Notes: generated from the letters alone by a model not told the origin. A DNA stretch of 64,000 nt from Limonium bicolor (GCA_023374045.1 CM041777.1:480601594-480665593), one strand, 5' to 3'; positions 9,914 to 21,214 are shown, numbered from the stretch's first letter. Translations and numbers: made by a program.

Positions 9914-11260
9914 CTAAACCGTAGTATCGGTGAAAAGATGGGGGTACATATCTCTCATCTTATTTTCCAGCTCCCATGTGGCTTCCTCTATATCTTGGTT
10001 TGACCATAACACCTTCACTAGTCTAATTGACTTGTTCCGGGTCTCCCGGGTCTTAGTGTCTAGAATTCTTTGAGTGGTCTCCACTGATCTCAATGTGGGC
10101 TCTAGGACTAGCCTCTCGGGTTGTAGTACATGTGAGGGATCAGGCATGTATTTCTTGAGCTGAGAGACGTGGAAAATCATGAACTCTTCCCAACTCCGAA
10201 GGTAGATCAAGTCGATAAGCAACTGGGCCCACACGCTCCCTAATACTGTAGGAGCCTACAAATTTCGGGCTCAACTTCCCTTTTTGCCCAAATCTGAAAA
10301 TTCCTTTCATCGGCGACACTCGCAAGAACACCTGGTCGCCCACGGCGAACTCCAGTCTCGACGTCTGTTATCTACATATGCTTTATGTCCATCCTGTGTG
10401 GCCTTTATATTCTTTCTGATCTGCTGCACCTCAGCATGAACCTGCTGCAAATAGTCTGGGCCTATGATAAAAGCTTCATTGGACTCGTCCCAGCACAACG
10501 GTGTACGACAAGGTCTACCATATAACGCCTAAAAAGGTGGCATCTTGATTGAGGCGTGATAACTGTTATTATATGCAAACTCAATGAGGTGCAACTTATC
10601 CGACCAACTGCCCTGGAAATCTAGGGCACATGCTCTAAGCATGTCCTCTAGGGTTTGAATGGTTCTCTCCATCTGACCATCGGTCTGCGGGTGAAAAGCA
10701 GTGCTGAGCTTCAGCTCGGTGCCTAGCGCTTCTCGTGAAGCCCTCCAATATCTCGAAAGAAATCTCGTGTCCCTATCTGACACTATGGTCTTTGGCACAC
10801 CATGGTGTCTTAAAATCTCCTTATCAAAAGCTCAGCTAGTTTCGACACCTTCCATGTGTCCTTCATTGGAATGAATCTTGCTACCTTGGTAAGGCGATCA
10901 ACAATTACCCATATCATATTCAATCCTCCTCTGGTCGGTGGAAGTTCAACTACAAAATCCATCGATAGATCATAAATTTCCATTCTTGGATAGGCATTGG
11001 CTGAACTGTGCCTCCAGGTTTTCGGTGTTCAAATTTTATTTTCTGATAGGTGAGGCATCTGATAACGAAGTTCAAGACGTCGTTCTTCATGCCAACCCAC
11101 CAAAAATATCGCTTCATGTCTTTGTACATTTTTGAAGCTCCAGGGTGAATAGAAGTAGTAGAAGAATGAGATTCTCTCATGATGCGTTCCTTGAGCTCTG
11201 CGTTCTCGTGGGGAATACATAATCTGCCATTCACACGAATCAGGCCATCCTCATGAATCT
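9914..11260 (-). pseudogene. Integrase with C-terminal chromodomain-like tail (broken)
   Basis: Would insert the cDNA into chromatin. In order: an HHCC zinc finger (HSSTTSIHPG ... CLTYQKIK, about 11175-11035) in which the last Cys of the usual CxxC is Tyr; a core with SDRDTRF and TDGQMERTIQ giving the second Asp and the Glu of the DDE triad (10798-10529); a GPF-type C-terminal part (RVSPMKG, KLSPKFVGSY) and a tail with VKVLWSNQDIEEATWELE (about 9995-9940), the chromodomain-like end of Tekay elements. Frameshifts lie near 10950-10800, 10500 and 10230, and the first catalytic Asp region is scrambled. Not functional in this copy. Confidence 0.88.
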
Positions 11261-11775
11261 GGTAGTCGTATTTCTTCTTATCTAATGTGCCATCGACTAA
11301 CTTCCGTCTAATATCAGCCATTACTCTGTCGTTCTGCTGAGCATTACGCACTTCTTCAACTAGGCTGGTGTCTGCTATGAGTGTATGCAATGTGTGAGCT
11401 CGGCGGCTAAGTGCATCGGCAACTACATTGGCCTTGCCTTCCTTATACTGAAGGTTAATATCATAGTCTTTGAGGAACTCCATCCATCTGCGTTGTCTCA
11501 TATTCAGTTCTTTCTGGGTGAATACATACTTCAAGCTTTTGTGGTCGGAATAGATGGTGATCGGTGAATCATAGAGATAATGGCGCCAAATTTGAGTGCA
11601 AACACGACTGCTCCTAGCTCAAGATCATGTGTGGGGTAGTGCTCCTCGTGCTTCTTCAGCTGTCGGGAGGCATAGGCGACGACCTTCCCGTGCTGCATGA
11701 GGACACATCCCATACCCATACCGGATGCATCACAGTAGACTTCTTATCCATCAGTACCTTCAGGAATCGTGAGGA
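11261..11775 (-). pseudogene. RNase H domain and linker
   Basis: Removes the RNA strand of the RNA/DNA hybrid. The family motifs [40 protein letters not shown] and ADALSRR are present. A TAA stop lies just before the first catalytic segment (at about 11744, in the same frame as the RT), and the frame shifts after VFALK near 11600. The TDH segment is damaged. Confidence 0.85.
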
Positions 11776-12954
11776 TGGGGGCTGAGGTCAATGCGTCTTT
11801 CAACTTCTGAAATGCTGCCTCACAGTCTCCTGTCCACGTGAAAGGGGTATCTTTCTTGACGAGGTTTGTCATTGGTTTTGCGATGTGGGAGAAGTCCCTA
11901 ACAAACCGCCGGTAGTAGCCTGCTAGACCAAGGAAACTTCGTATATCTGTGACAGACTTCGGTCTCGGCCATGTACGTACTGCCTCCACTTTAGCCGGAT
12001 CAACTGCTATCCCGACAACAGAAATGATATGCCCAAGAAATGCTACCTGGTCTAACCAGAATTCGCATTTAGAGAATTTGGCGTACAACTGGTTGGCTCT
12101 AAGAATCTCGAGTACTTGTCTGAGATGGTGGTGATGCTCTTCCTTGGTTCTCGAATAAACCAGTATATCATCAATAAATACCACGACTGTCTTGTCCAAC
12201 TGGTCTCTAAAAACTCGGTGCATCAAGTCCATAAACTTTGCTGGGGCATTAGTCAGTCCAAACGGCATAACAGTGAATTCATAGTGGCGGTATCGGGTCC
12301 TAAATGCGGTCTTTTTGATGTCGCTCTCCTTCACTGGGATCTGATGGTATCCTGATCTGAGGTCTATCTTCGAAAATATTGTCGCTCCTCTGAGCTGGTC
12401 GAACAGATCATCTATGCGTGGTAACGGGTAGCGGTTCTTCACTGTCACTGCATTCAGCTCTGGATAATCAATGCATAACCGGAGACTGTCATCCTTCTTC
12501 TTGACAAATAGAACGGGTGCGCCCCAAGGGGATACGCTCGGGCGTATGAATCCCTTATCTAACAACTCCTTCAATTGCTCCTTTAACTCAGCCATCTCTG
12601 CCGGGGCCATTCTGTACGAGGCTTTGGCAATGGTCCTGTCCCGGGTACTAAGTCAATAGTGAACTCGACCTCTCGGGGTGGTGGCATACCGGGAAGCTCC
12701 TTAGGGAATAGGTCTGGAAACTCCCCAACCACGGGTACATCTGGATTAAACTCTAGGTCTTGCTGAGTATCATGTACATAACAAAGGTACACCTTCTGCT
12801 GCTTCTGAATCTCTTTGGCCATGGTCATGGCTGAAATGACTTTCACAGACGGCTGTCGAGGGTTCTGGCGGTAAGACACAGTAATGCCGGACGGGCTCTT
12901 TAGCAGTAATCTATGCTCGCACACAATATACGACCTCGGTGTTTCTCTAGCCAA
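11744..12954 (-). pseudogene. Reverse transcriptase of the AlkB-bearing element
   Basis: Copies the element's RNA into DNA. The long frame 12610-11744 holds [29 protein letters not shown] (usually YRELN), [25 protein letters not shown] and the catalytic [12 protein letters not shown]. The N-terminal linker ([13 protein letters not shown]) is in another frame at 12954-12583, so there is a one-base break near 12610. The catalytic core is otherwise complete over 288 residues. The motif set is that of chromoviral RT. Confidence 0.92.
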
Positions 12955-13280
12955 TTCATGCCCACAATGACGTCAAAACCCATGCCTCTGAACTCTATCA
13001 GGTCCAACGGGAAATCCTCCTCTCGAATTCTGATGGTGGCTCCGTGGAAATACCGGATACAACAAACTCTTTCTTTAGAAGGTAATGTCACACTGAAGTC
13101 TTCTAACTCCACGGGCTCTAGGTGCAACCGCTCGGCTAATGTCGGGGACACGAATGAGTGTGAGGCTCCGGAGTCAAATAATACTGAGGCTGGAACTCCA
13201 TTCACCGGGAAAGTACCAGTGATAATATGGCCGCTGTCACCAGCCTGAGCCTGTGTGAGAATGCTCAGGGTACCCTCTCT
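12900..13280 (-). pseudogene. Retropepsin-type aspartic protease
   Basis: Would process the polyprotein. The frame opens after a TAG at 13281-13283 with GTLSILTQAQAGDSG, followed by the catalytic VLFDSGASHSFV and the second strand motif FDVIVGMNWL. It ends at a stop near 12900, before the RT linker. Directly upstream, instead of the end of gag, lies the AlkB cargo with its UTR-like tail. Confidence 0.88.
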
Positions 13281-13283
13281 CTA

Positions 13284-13432
13284 GGGTCCAACACCTATTT
13301 CCAAAAATAACGTTTTTAAGTATAATTAGTGATGGTACGAGAAGAGTCGTAGATAATAAGCCTTTCTTTATTCATCATTCCAATATTACATGTTCATTTC
13401 CATTACATAACTTAATACAAACGGTACATGGC
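13284..13432 (-). other. 3'-UTR-like tail of the AlkB cargo
   Basis: After the AlkB stop (TAA at 13433-13435) comes about 150 bp of AT-rich sequence with no frame. It includes gatgaataaagaaagg on the minus strand, an AATAAA-type plant polyadenylation signal. Its composition differs from the GC-richer gag and pol on either side. The reading as a captured 3' UTR is inference. Confidence 0.5.
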
Positions 13433-14195
13433 TTAATATTTCCTAAAGGTTAGGTTTAGGCGTCCAGGCTTCATATGGGTAGCGTTTATCACTGTTGAGG
13501 GTGCGGTGTTCGGCTTGATTCTCTTAATCCCGTGGTATAGCATTCTCAATGGTCCGCCCATGATCAACACGTCACCATTTTAGCCAGATCTTCATAGCTC
13601 GATCAATCCTCTTCTCTTCACCATAAAGGAACTCAGCATCATCTCCGATGGACACAGACACTATGGGTATCCCTTGGTCTAGGGACTCCTGCGTCTTGTC
13701 CTTGTCCTGGTGTAATCCAAGCCGGCCTTCTCTCTTGTAGAAGTTGATGATGCAGATGTCGGCTTGTAGGTCGGGTACTGGTGGTACTTCGTGTTGCTAT
13801 GCAACGCGTAGGTTGCCGTAATTAGGATAGCTCGGAATTGGTGGATGTGCTCCTTCGGTGTGATAGCTATGGCAAATCTTCGGTTGGTGTGCCTGTATCT
13901 TGGCTCGGAATATGGGGTGCTCCTGCTGGGTATATCTGGGTATCATCACATCATCTTAGGTTCATCATTTTTCCTCCGGGGTATGTCGGTGTGTAAAACC
14001 CGCCTGATCCCACTCCGAACTTACGACATCTTCGAATAATGGCTACTTGAGCTTCAGGTGTTAGGTATCCTGGTAGTAGGATCATCCCAGGCTGGATAAC
14101 TTGGCACTTTTCGCTTGGGTAGTGGGGATTCTCAAGGTTGTACTCATCAGGTTCGAGGTTTGGATTTATTGGGAAGCACATATCAAAGGTTCCTA
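13433..14195 (-). pseudogene. AlkB-type 2OG/Fe(II) dioxygenase carried inside the retrotransposon
   Basis: AlkB enzymes remove alkyl groups from nucleic-acid bases using Fe(II), O2 and 2-oxoglutarate. On the minus strand the N-terminal part (14181-13951) reads IQPGMILLPGYL and SGGFYTPTY, the nucleotide-recognition region of plant AlkB homologues. Next come ADICIINFYK and RLGLHQDKD (HxD iron ligands, His codon 13710-13712, Asp 13704-13706), PIVSVSIGDDAEFLYG, DVLIMGG and LYHGIKR (third iron ligand His, codon 13532-13534). PGRLNLTFRKY then stop completes RxNxTxR (Arg codons 13460-13462 and 13442-13444). All catalytic and 2OG-binding residues are present. Breaks: a TGA after GGKMMNLR near 13950, a poorly matching middle (13800-13950) and at least one indel near 13580. 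It sits in sense orientation between gag and protease. Closest family by eye: plant ALKBH1-like proteins. Confidence 0.88.
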
Positions 14196-14320
14196 CTGCA
14201 TTTACAGGTAATCTAGTTCTTTAGTGGTACTAGTAATCTAGCAAATTTCATGCATGGTCATACAGCTTGGCATACAAGGATTTAGACATGCTTTTCAAAC
14301 ATTTAGGGTTTCAAGTTTAC
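14196..14320 (-). other. Candidate intron between gag and AlkB
   Basis: On the minus strand the gag reading ...AAGA is followed by GTAAAC (donor at 14320) and, 125 nt later, by tgtaaatgcag (acceptor ending at 14196). The interval is AT-rich and has stops in the gag frame. Joining across it gives GCA G|TA GGA ACC, an in-frame link from gag (PTAAGA) to AlkB (VGTFDMCFP). The interval may be the tail of an intron of the captured host gene. Confidence 0.5.
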
Positions 14321-15649
14321 CTGCACCTGCAGCTGTGGGTGTGTCTGGTCCCTCGGTGCGGTCCATGATGTGCAAGACCGCCTTCCCTGGTCTCGAGGTA
14401 GATGCCTTCTGGGAGTCTCGGGATCCCACTCCGTGCGTAGGCTGGGTGTGCTGGGCTCCACGCTGGCCTCCGGGTCCCGATCTCTGGTCACCTCTCGCAC
14501 CATAGCCGGGCCTGTAATTCTTGCTCTCGGGATTTGCAAAGCACTCAAAGGCCCTTGCCCGCTCTTCTTGCAGTAAAAACACTCTATCGGTTTGCCCTGA
14601 TAGTCAACTCCGGGGTGGTTCTTCGAGCATCGTCTACAGAGAAATCGGCGCTCGGTCCATTTGCTCGGACCGGCTTCAGTCCCTAAACAGGTTACTTGGT
14701 TAGTCAACAACAAGGCATGATAACTGTAAAGATATTTAAGTGCTAGAGTTTGTTTCGTTTTACCCTTGGGTGGGTAGGAGCGGAACGGCTTAGTCACAGT
14801 AGTCGGGTGGCTCAGCTGAAGTCTCTCTGTAGGCTTGTTCCCATAGTATCTCGCCCGCTTCCTGTTCGGGCGCTTACTCCTGTCAGCACCCTTCTGTTTA
14901 CGGTCCTCTGAGTCACCGTCTTTTGCCTTCCTTTTCTTCGCGAACTCCTCATCCCGCATCTGGACGGTGATCTCGACCTGGGACGCTGCATGGTAGCAGT
15001 CCTGGATCGTGGCATAACGGCTGGGTCCCATGCCGTATCTGATGCGGTAGTTCAGTCCACCATAGAAACGCTCCACTAGGATCTCATCTGAATATTCCAA
15101 GCCTGGAAGTACACGGAGTAGAGCAGTGAATGCCGAGTAGTACTCATCAACAGTCATCCTCTTGGTCTGCCTCAGGGTGTCTAGCTCAACCCGCTTCTTT
15201 GTCCGGAGGTGGGCGGGGTAGTACTTAGCCCCCAGCAACACAGTGTAAACATCCCATCCAAACGTGGGGTCGGCAAGGTGAGCATTCTTCACAAGCTTCC
15301 ACCAATCGCTCGCTGACTTTCGTAGGTAATAGGCTGCGAGTCTGACCTTAGCCTCAGCCAGAATATTCAAAGTGTCGAAGGCGGTCTCTAGGAGGCTGAT
15401 GTAGTTCTCTAGGTAGGTGGGGTCCGTCTCTCCTCGGAACTCAGCTGGTCGGAGGTCTGCTAAGCTCTTCACCCAGTTTGTCTCCCTAGGTGGGTGAGGT
15501 TGTGGTGCCGGTGGTGCCTGCTGGGCTCCTGGCTGGAAACCCATGTGACCTAGGGCTGCTGCTACTATCTGAGCTATGGTCTGCCCTGCAGCTATGCTAT
15601 CTTGCTCTGCTCCATTTGGCCACGGCCACGGCCTCGTCCTCGACCTCAT
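14321..15649 (-). pseudogene. Gag of the AlkB-bearing element
   Basis: Structural protein that packages the RNA. Starts near ATG 15649 (MRSRTRPWP). The retrotransposon gag domain is clear: LADLRPAEFRGETDP, ASDWWKLVKNAH, KKRVELDTLRQTKRMTVDEY and LNYRIRYG. A basic linker follows (KKRKAKDGD, RSKRPNRKRARY). A first Cys pair (CRRCSKNHPG) precedes IECFYCKKSG, where the frame shifts; the other frame (14582-14321) continues AFECFANPESKNYRPG and a Gly-rich tail. Contains a candidate 81-nt intron at 14683-14763. The frame leads toward the AlkB junction rather than to the protease. Confidence 0.88.
14683..14763 (-). other. Candidate 81-nt intron inside gag
   Basis: The minus strand reads AAGG|GTAAAACG, then an AT-rich interval with ttgactaac (a CTAAC branch-point match about 21 nt from the end), then ctgtttag|GGACTG. 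Length is a multiple of three, so gag stays open with or without splicing, but the unspliced residues (KTKQTLALKY...) look unlike gag. Splicing would give PPKGTEAGP. Confidence 0.4.
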
Positions 15650-15842
15650 CGTCCAGACATTTGAAAAATGTCGATGTTAGCTTAGAACATTCACAAGAAC
15701 TTACTGCAAGTTATTATCGCCCTTGTTGGCGGTTTAATTTGGTAAAGTCGTGCCTCACATACTAACCCTTATCCCCATTTCCCCAAATTTAGGTTTTCCT
15801 ATTCTCGGTACTTCTCTGTTCCAGTCATCAGAGCGTAACTAC
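15650..15842 (-). other. Untranslated leader of the AlkB-bearing element
   Basis: About 190 bp between the primer site and the gag start, with no frame of its own. It includes one arm and the loop of the palindrome overlapping the primer site. Confidence 0.6.
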
Positions 15843-15850
15843 GCTCTGAT
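15827..15850. repeat. Perfect 11-bp-arm palindrome overlapping the primer site
   Basis: atcagagcgta (15827-15837), loop ac, tacgctctgat (15840-15850). The right arm contains most of the primer-binding site. In the RNA the site would sit in a strong stem-loop, and the left arm is an inverted copy of the site's core. Confidence 0.9.
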
Positions 15851-15854
15851 ACCA
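15843..15854 (-). promoter_or_regulatory. Primer-binding site for initiator tRNA-Met
   Basis: TGGTATCAGAGC on the minus strand, five bases inside the 5' LTR end. This matches the 3' end of plant initiator tRNA-Met and marks the right LTR as the 5' one. Confidence 0.92.
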
Positions 15855-17649
15855 CTTTCTGTAACACCCCTGAATAACCCAACAGTAGTCTGAACGGTGT
15901 GCCAAACGAAACCACGATAAGTCTAAGCAGCGGATTCACAGTTCCATCCGGGTGTCACAGACGCCAACCACCCACGTGGTTGACACAACAACACTATCAA
16001 TACCAAGCTATGGTCTGAATGACTGGAATTAAAACCTTAACCAAATCCAAGTACAAACGGGAAATACAAACCAAGTACCGAGAGTCTACATCATAGGTTC
16101 TTACTTAAATTACACAAACCGAACATACAACAAGGGTTTAGTGTTACATAGTCACAACCCATACATTAAAACATACTACGTAAAAGTCTTGCCCATATGG
16201 ACTACTCCTATGGTAGTCACCCTGCCTACTCTCCGCCTGCTTCCAGTTTCATACCTGTAAAATTAAAGGACTCAGCAAAACTATGCTGAGTATGAACGTG
16301 TGTAGCCCGCATATTACCAGGCTACACGACTACTTGGTCGAATATGATTAGTCCAATTTGCATGCTATAGTAAAACAATAACACACAATATACAACATCA
16401 ACATAGCAACACTCAACATGTTGGGCATAGAGATAACATCAAGCACCTCAAGCATGTAAGACAAGTAGAGCTTACAAAAGAGTTTGAATAATGATGATCC
16501 TCACAGTGGGATCATTCAACGTTGAGTGTTTTCATTTCTTTTTCTTTGTTTCCACCATGTGCACTTCTCTTTCTCTTTCCTTGCACCAGGTCTGGGGATG
16601 TAAGTTAGTTCCCGTGACCATATAGTATAGGTGCCCATCTTTCTTTGCTTCTTTATGGATTAATTGTGAGTTCTCTTGTCACCGCACGTTGGAGGACGTC
16701 TCCTCCATAGCTAGTCCCCCATTCCCGACGTCGTGTGTCGAGAAAGCGGAGTCGCCTCTAGACTCCAGGATAAGCTCCACCAATTTGTCACTCCCCCATT
16801 CCCGACACCCAGGGTCGAGAAAGCGGAGTCACCTCGCGGAGTCACCTCTAGACTCCAGGATGTGCTCCACATAGAAGGGTGAAGGATCTGATGCAGATAC
16901 CAACTCCCGAGTATTCCATACCGCGCGGCCCGAGATGTTGGCTTCCCGGGTTATCCTCATGTTCCACCAATTGAGATTTGCTCTTCATTATAATTCATGA
17001 ACAGACACCATAGTGGGTGTCATGGTACGTCCTCCATGGTTAAAGAGGAGTTCCCCTTTATAGAATTTTCTTTGTTTTCATAGTTCATAGTGTTTCATAT
17101 CAAATTCCATAAACGAGAAGGGACTAAACTACTGTGTGCGCGCAAATAATATACAACAATGATATAGAAATCATATAACACGATAAGCAAGCAATCCAAT
17201 TTCATGCTTTAATCTTATGGTCTTTTTCACACAGAGCACACAGCAAACAAGCCGTGTAACACGGTAACATACGAACCACACATGTCCATACCTTATTCGA
17301 AAGTACGAGTTGTCTCACACACGGGTCCCGGTCGGAGTTCGCTACGGCCCTAGCGTTAATTAAAGCAATGTGTCAGTTTATCATTTCATGTGATGACACT
17401 TTATATCGTATGTTATTCCCTAGGTATGTTGTTAAATGCTTAGTTTATATTTATTCTTAGAAATTCACATGCATTAATTCTAGGCGTATCTAACTCGTAG
17501 GATATTCATATCTTTGTTTTACACGTTAACTAAGTCCTTTTTCCTTAGTTAATGTTTTAGAGCGTTTTAAGCGCTAGTTATGTAACAAGTTTATATAACA
17601 TATATATAACTCGTCTAATGTGTATTCCCTCCTTAGATAAATAGGTGAG

Positions 17650-20400
17650 AAATGTTTTAACCCTTGTATAGTGGTAATATAGACCATAGAATACCCCTAA
17701 ACCCATTTATACAGCAGTCCAAAAGTTTTAAAATCTGAAACACAAGTCCCTTGTAACACCTTATCTAACTTCACTCTTAATGTAGTAATTGATGTGTAAC
17801 TTTCTCCACACGCTTCGGTATCCTAGTTATGTTCATTAGCTATTATTTGAGTTCATTATTAAACTAGAATCACACTTATAACACCCTAGTAACACCGTTA
17901 TACAGAAGCTCTAATATCAATGAAAACTGAAGCACAAGCTACACATTCCCTCTTGGTTCTTGTTGCTAGTTAGGTTAGTTTATGTTTGTTTCTTTCCTGC
18001 AGTGTTTACTCACTAGTTATGGGTGTTAACCATGTCTTAAACCCCCGAATAATACAATAAAACACTCACCTAGGTTTATGTAATAAATTATACAGAGGCA
18101 GCAGCTGCTGCAAAACTGAAATCAAAATCAGTGCAGTACACCTCTATTCCTTCCCTTGTAATTTGATCAACTGTTTCTAATCTATCCAACTTCGCTGTAC
18201 AGGTTTACGTAGGTTGGTTAGTTAGAGTTTGGGTCCGTTAGCAGGCTAATACAACACCCACACCCCACTGGCACATCAGTTATTTAGAGACCATGTTACA
18301 GAAACCGAAATACAAGATCTGTTTCATTTATCTCCATGTCTAAGTCTCATAAACTGGTTTTTTTAGTTTCCCCAAACTTATAGACACTCAGGCTTGTGTG
18401 TTATCCAAGTCTTAGACTCAAAATTAATCCAGAACAACACCGATAACAACTTTGGAAGTTCATTTGACAGAGAACAGACAGTGGGAGAAAACTGAAACAT
18501 TAAATCTGGTTATGTTTTCTTTTAGTTCATCTATCTATCACTCACCTAACTGTCTCTCAATCTCACTCCTATGTGCTTCTTACTCAGTTAAGAGTTTTAT
18601 CTCCATTTTACTTAATTCTCTGCACAGAAAACTGAACCCAAATCTGAAACTGATAACCTGATGTGAAACTTTCTGTTATTGTTGGTTTTTGTCCTTTTAG
18701 TCTCTTTTCTGTTTCCTAAACCGATTTACAACTTCCTCCAAATCATTTACATTCTTAGTTAAGTCAACTTGAGAGACCCTAAGTTCATTCTTAACCCACA
18801 GGTACATTTTATACAGGAGCAAAACACTTGCAGAATCTGGAAAAGAAACAAAAGTCTGTAATTTGAAACCGGCAGACTGATAACTCTCTTTTGTTTATTT
18901 CCTTCTTGTTCTGAATCTATTTTCTGTTTCCCGATAGGCATTTGTACTTAGTTAAGTGTGTTAGGTGAGTTGGGGTTCATTAACTACCCAGTTGCAACCC
19001 CTCATGACCCTCTGTAACATATGTTAGACAGAAACTCGTTTCTTGGAAAACATAAAACTGAAGTATTTCAATTCTGCTATTTTTCTTTTGTCTCTGTCAC
19101 TTAACCTGTCTTCTGTCATCCCCCCCCCCCCCCCATTTACTCTCAGGGTTAAGTGTGTTAATAATCTCTTAAACTTTAGACAGACCCAAGACAGAATTGC
19201 TAATGTTACAGAAAACCTCATACTAAACTGGGAAGAACTGAACATGAAACTGGTGTTTAACTGTTAATTGCTTCGATTTTAACTATGTTGACTGATCTTC
19301 CCACCTCTACTTGCTTAAATACTAATTAAATAGGAGTTTTAGCCAGGTTTAAGTTTTTTATCTAGCCCTTACTAACCTCACCTAAAGTAAGTACAGCAAG
19401 CACAAGTTTCACAGCAGTTGAGAACTACACCAGAACGGAAAGCATACACTGTTGTATCTGTTACTTGTTTTTTTTTTCTTTTTGAGATCTGTCTTTATTT
19501 CTTTTTCTCAACATCCTCACGTTTGGATACTTAGTCAGGTGTATTTATAAGTTTATAAATGCACGGGCAACTCAAGACTACCCAAGGGCATTCAGTACAC
19601 TGAGACTGTATGCTACAGGTTTGGCATATTTATCAGTTTTGACAGTTACTCTTCAACATCAGATGGTTTAGGTTTCCTTTCTTTTCTTCCAGGGTTCTTT
19701 AGTGGCTTAGCTAGTTAGTTTAATGTGATCTTATTCTCGAAAGCAACCCACAACAACACTGACTGTACTCTGAGAAGTTGATATACAGAAACACAATTTC
19801 AGAACTGAAACAAGTTATCAGGTTACACTTGACAGATTTGGTTTCTTTCGTTTTTGTTGGTGTATTAAATTTTTAAGGATGACTCACCTCATATCTTAGC
19901 TGTCTTAATTAGTGTTTTAACCCCAAAACAAAACCACAACAACAAGGCTATACCCCTGGGAAGTTAATATACAGTAAACACATTATTTCAGAAACTGAAG
20001 TAACTTCTCATATCAGGCTAATTTGTTTTACTTGTTTCGGTTATATGGTTTCTTTCCACTGTCTAATCCATCTTCTAGTTTTCCCAGCTTATTTCACAGG
20101 TGATTTATGGGGTGGTAATATAGTATACTCATCATTACCGAATGAGTCTTTATAACTACTCTGGAAATCTTGTTATACAGGAACATAAATAGTTTTCAAT
20201 TCTGCACAGAGTACTTATGTAGCCTATTACCTCGAGTTACTTCTTTGTTTTGGAGTTGGTTTCTCCCTGGAAATCTTCTTGGCACAATGTAGCCTCCCAG
20301 ACCTTTAGCACTCAGTCTCAACTTCTGGTTATAGCACAGACGAGGTGTGGAGTAGCTGCAACCCGTGTAATTTCAGTAGAGCCTAGAAGACTGAAACTGA
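17650..20400. repeat. Degenerate array of about 190 bp, right LTR copy
   Basis: Same modules as at 5480-8230, offset by about 12.15 kb. The tatacag / aaactgaa phase is kept between the LTRs, so the array was already there when the element inserted. Confidence 0.6.
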
Positions 20401-21214
20401 TGCTCAACCAGAGTGCTGGTCCTTGAGCAGTTTTTTTTTAATTTGAACGCAACTCTTGCTAGGAGGCTTGGAGTTCACTTGACGCATGGGAATAGCAGGG
20501 CCTCCTGGGTTGTTACTGGCACCGCATGCCAGGAAGGAGGAGAGTGGTCGAGCAAGGGTATTAATTCGAGGGTGAATGTTGGAAGGGGACTGGAAGGCAC
20601 TGATCCCAGGTGTTAGTGGTGAAAGTTTTTCAGTAATTAATTGGTGTTTATGGCTCTAACTTTCCTAGGAGTGTGGGCCATAACAGCAATATTACTATGG
20701 TTGTCTTCTTGTCTGATTCCCTAGCACAAGGAGTCGACAGAGGAGCATGGTTTATCGACTTAAAATTTGTTGTTGCAGAGAACAATTAGGGAGTTCCTGG
20801 AGTTGGAAAAAGACAGCACTGATGCGTGGAGGTTGGAGTAGACACAACTCTGATGCACACTTCCTGTCAGTTGCACTATATTTTTTTCTGAAATCAAGGT
20901 GAGAACAGAGAGTGTTTGTTGTCTTCGGATTCCCGATGATGCAGAAAATCGATGGGAGAATGAGGGCCATTACGTGAGCAAGGAGAATAATGGTCCCAAA
21001 TTACAAGGAGATAATGGGCATTTGAATAAACGACAGTTTGGATGTTTATGGTTTCTTGTTTTTCTTTTTTTTTTGTGGTTCGATCTGGTTTTGAAACGAG
21101 GAAGAAGGAGAAACGTGCTCACAGATGCGTGATGATTCTCTTCTCTCTCTTTTTTTGTAGTTATGTCAGTTGACTTAATACTAATATTAAGTTGTTGGTA
21201 TAAGTTATCGAATT

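Noticed and set aside
13433..14195. AlkB segment as an inserted plant RNA-virus sequence
   Set aside because: The GGFY, RLGLHQDKD and GRLNLTFRKY context followed by a stop and a UTR-like tail resembles plant ALKBH1-like genes; no methyltransferase, helicase or polymerase sequence adjoins it.
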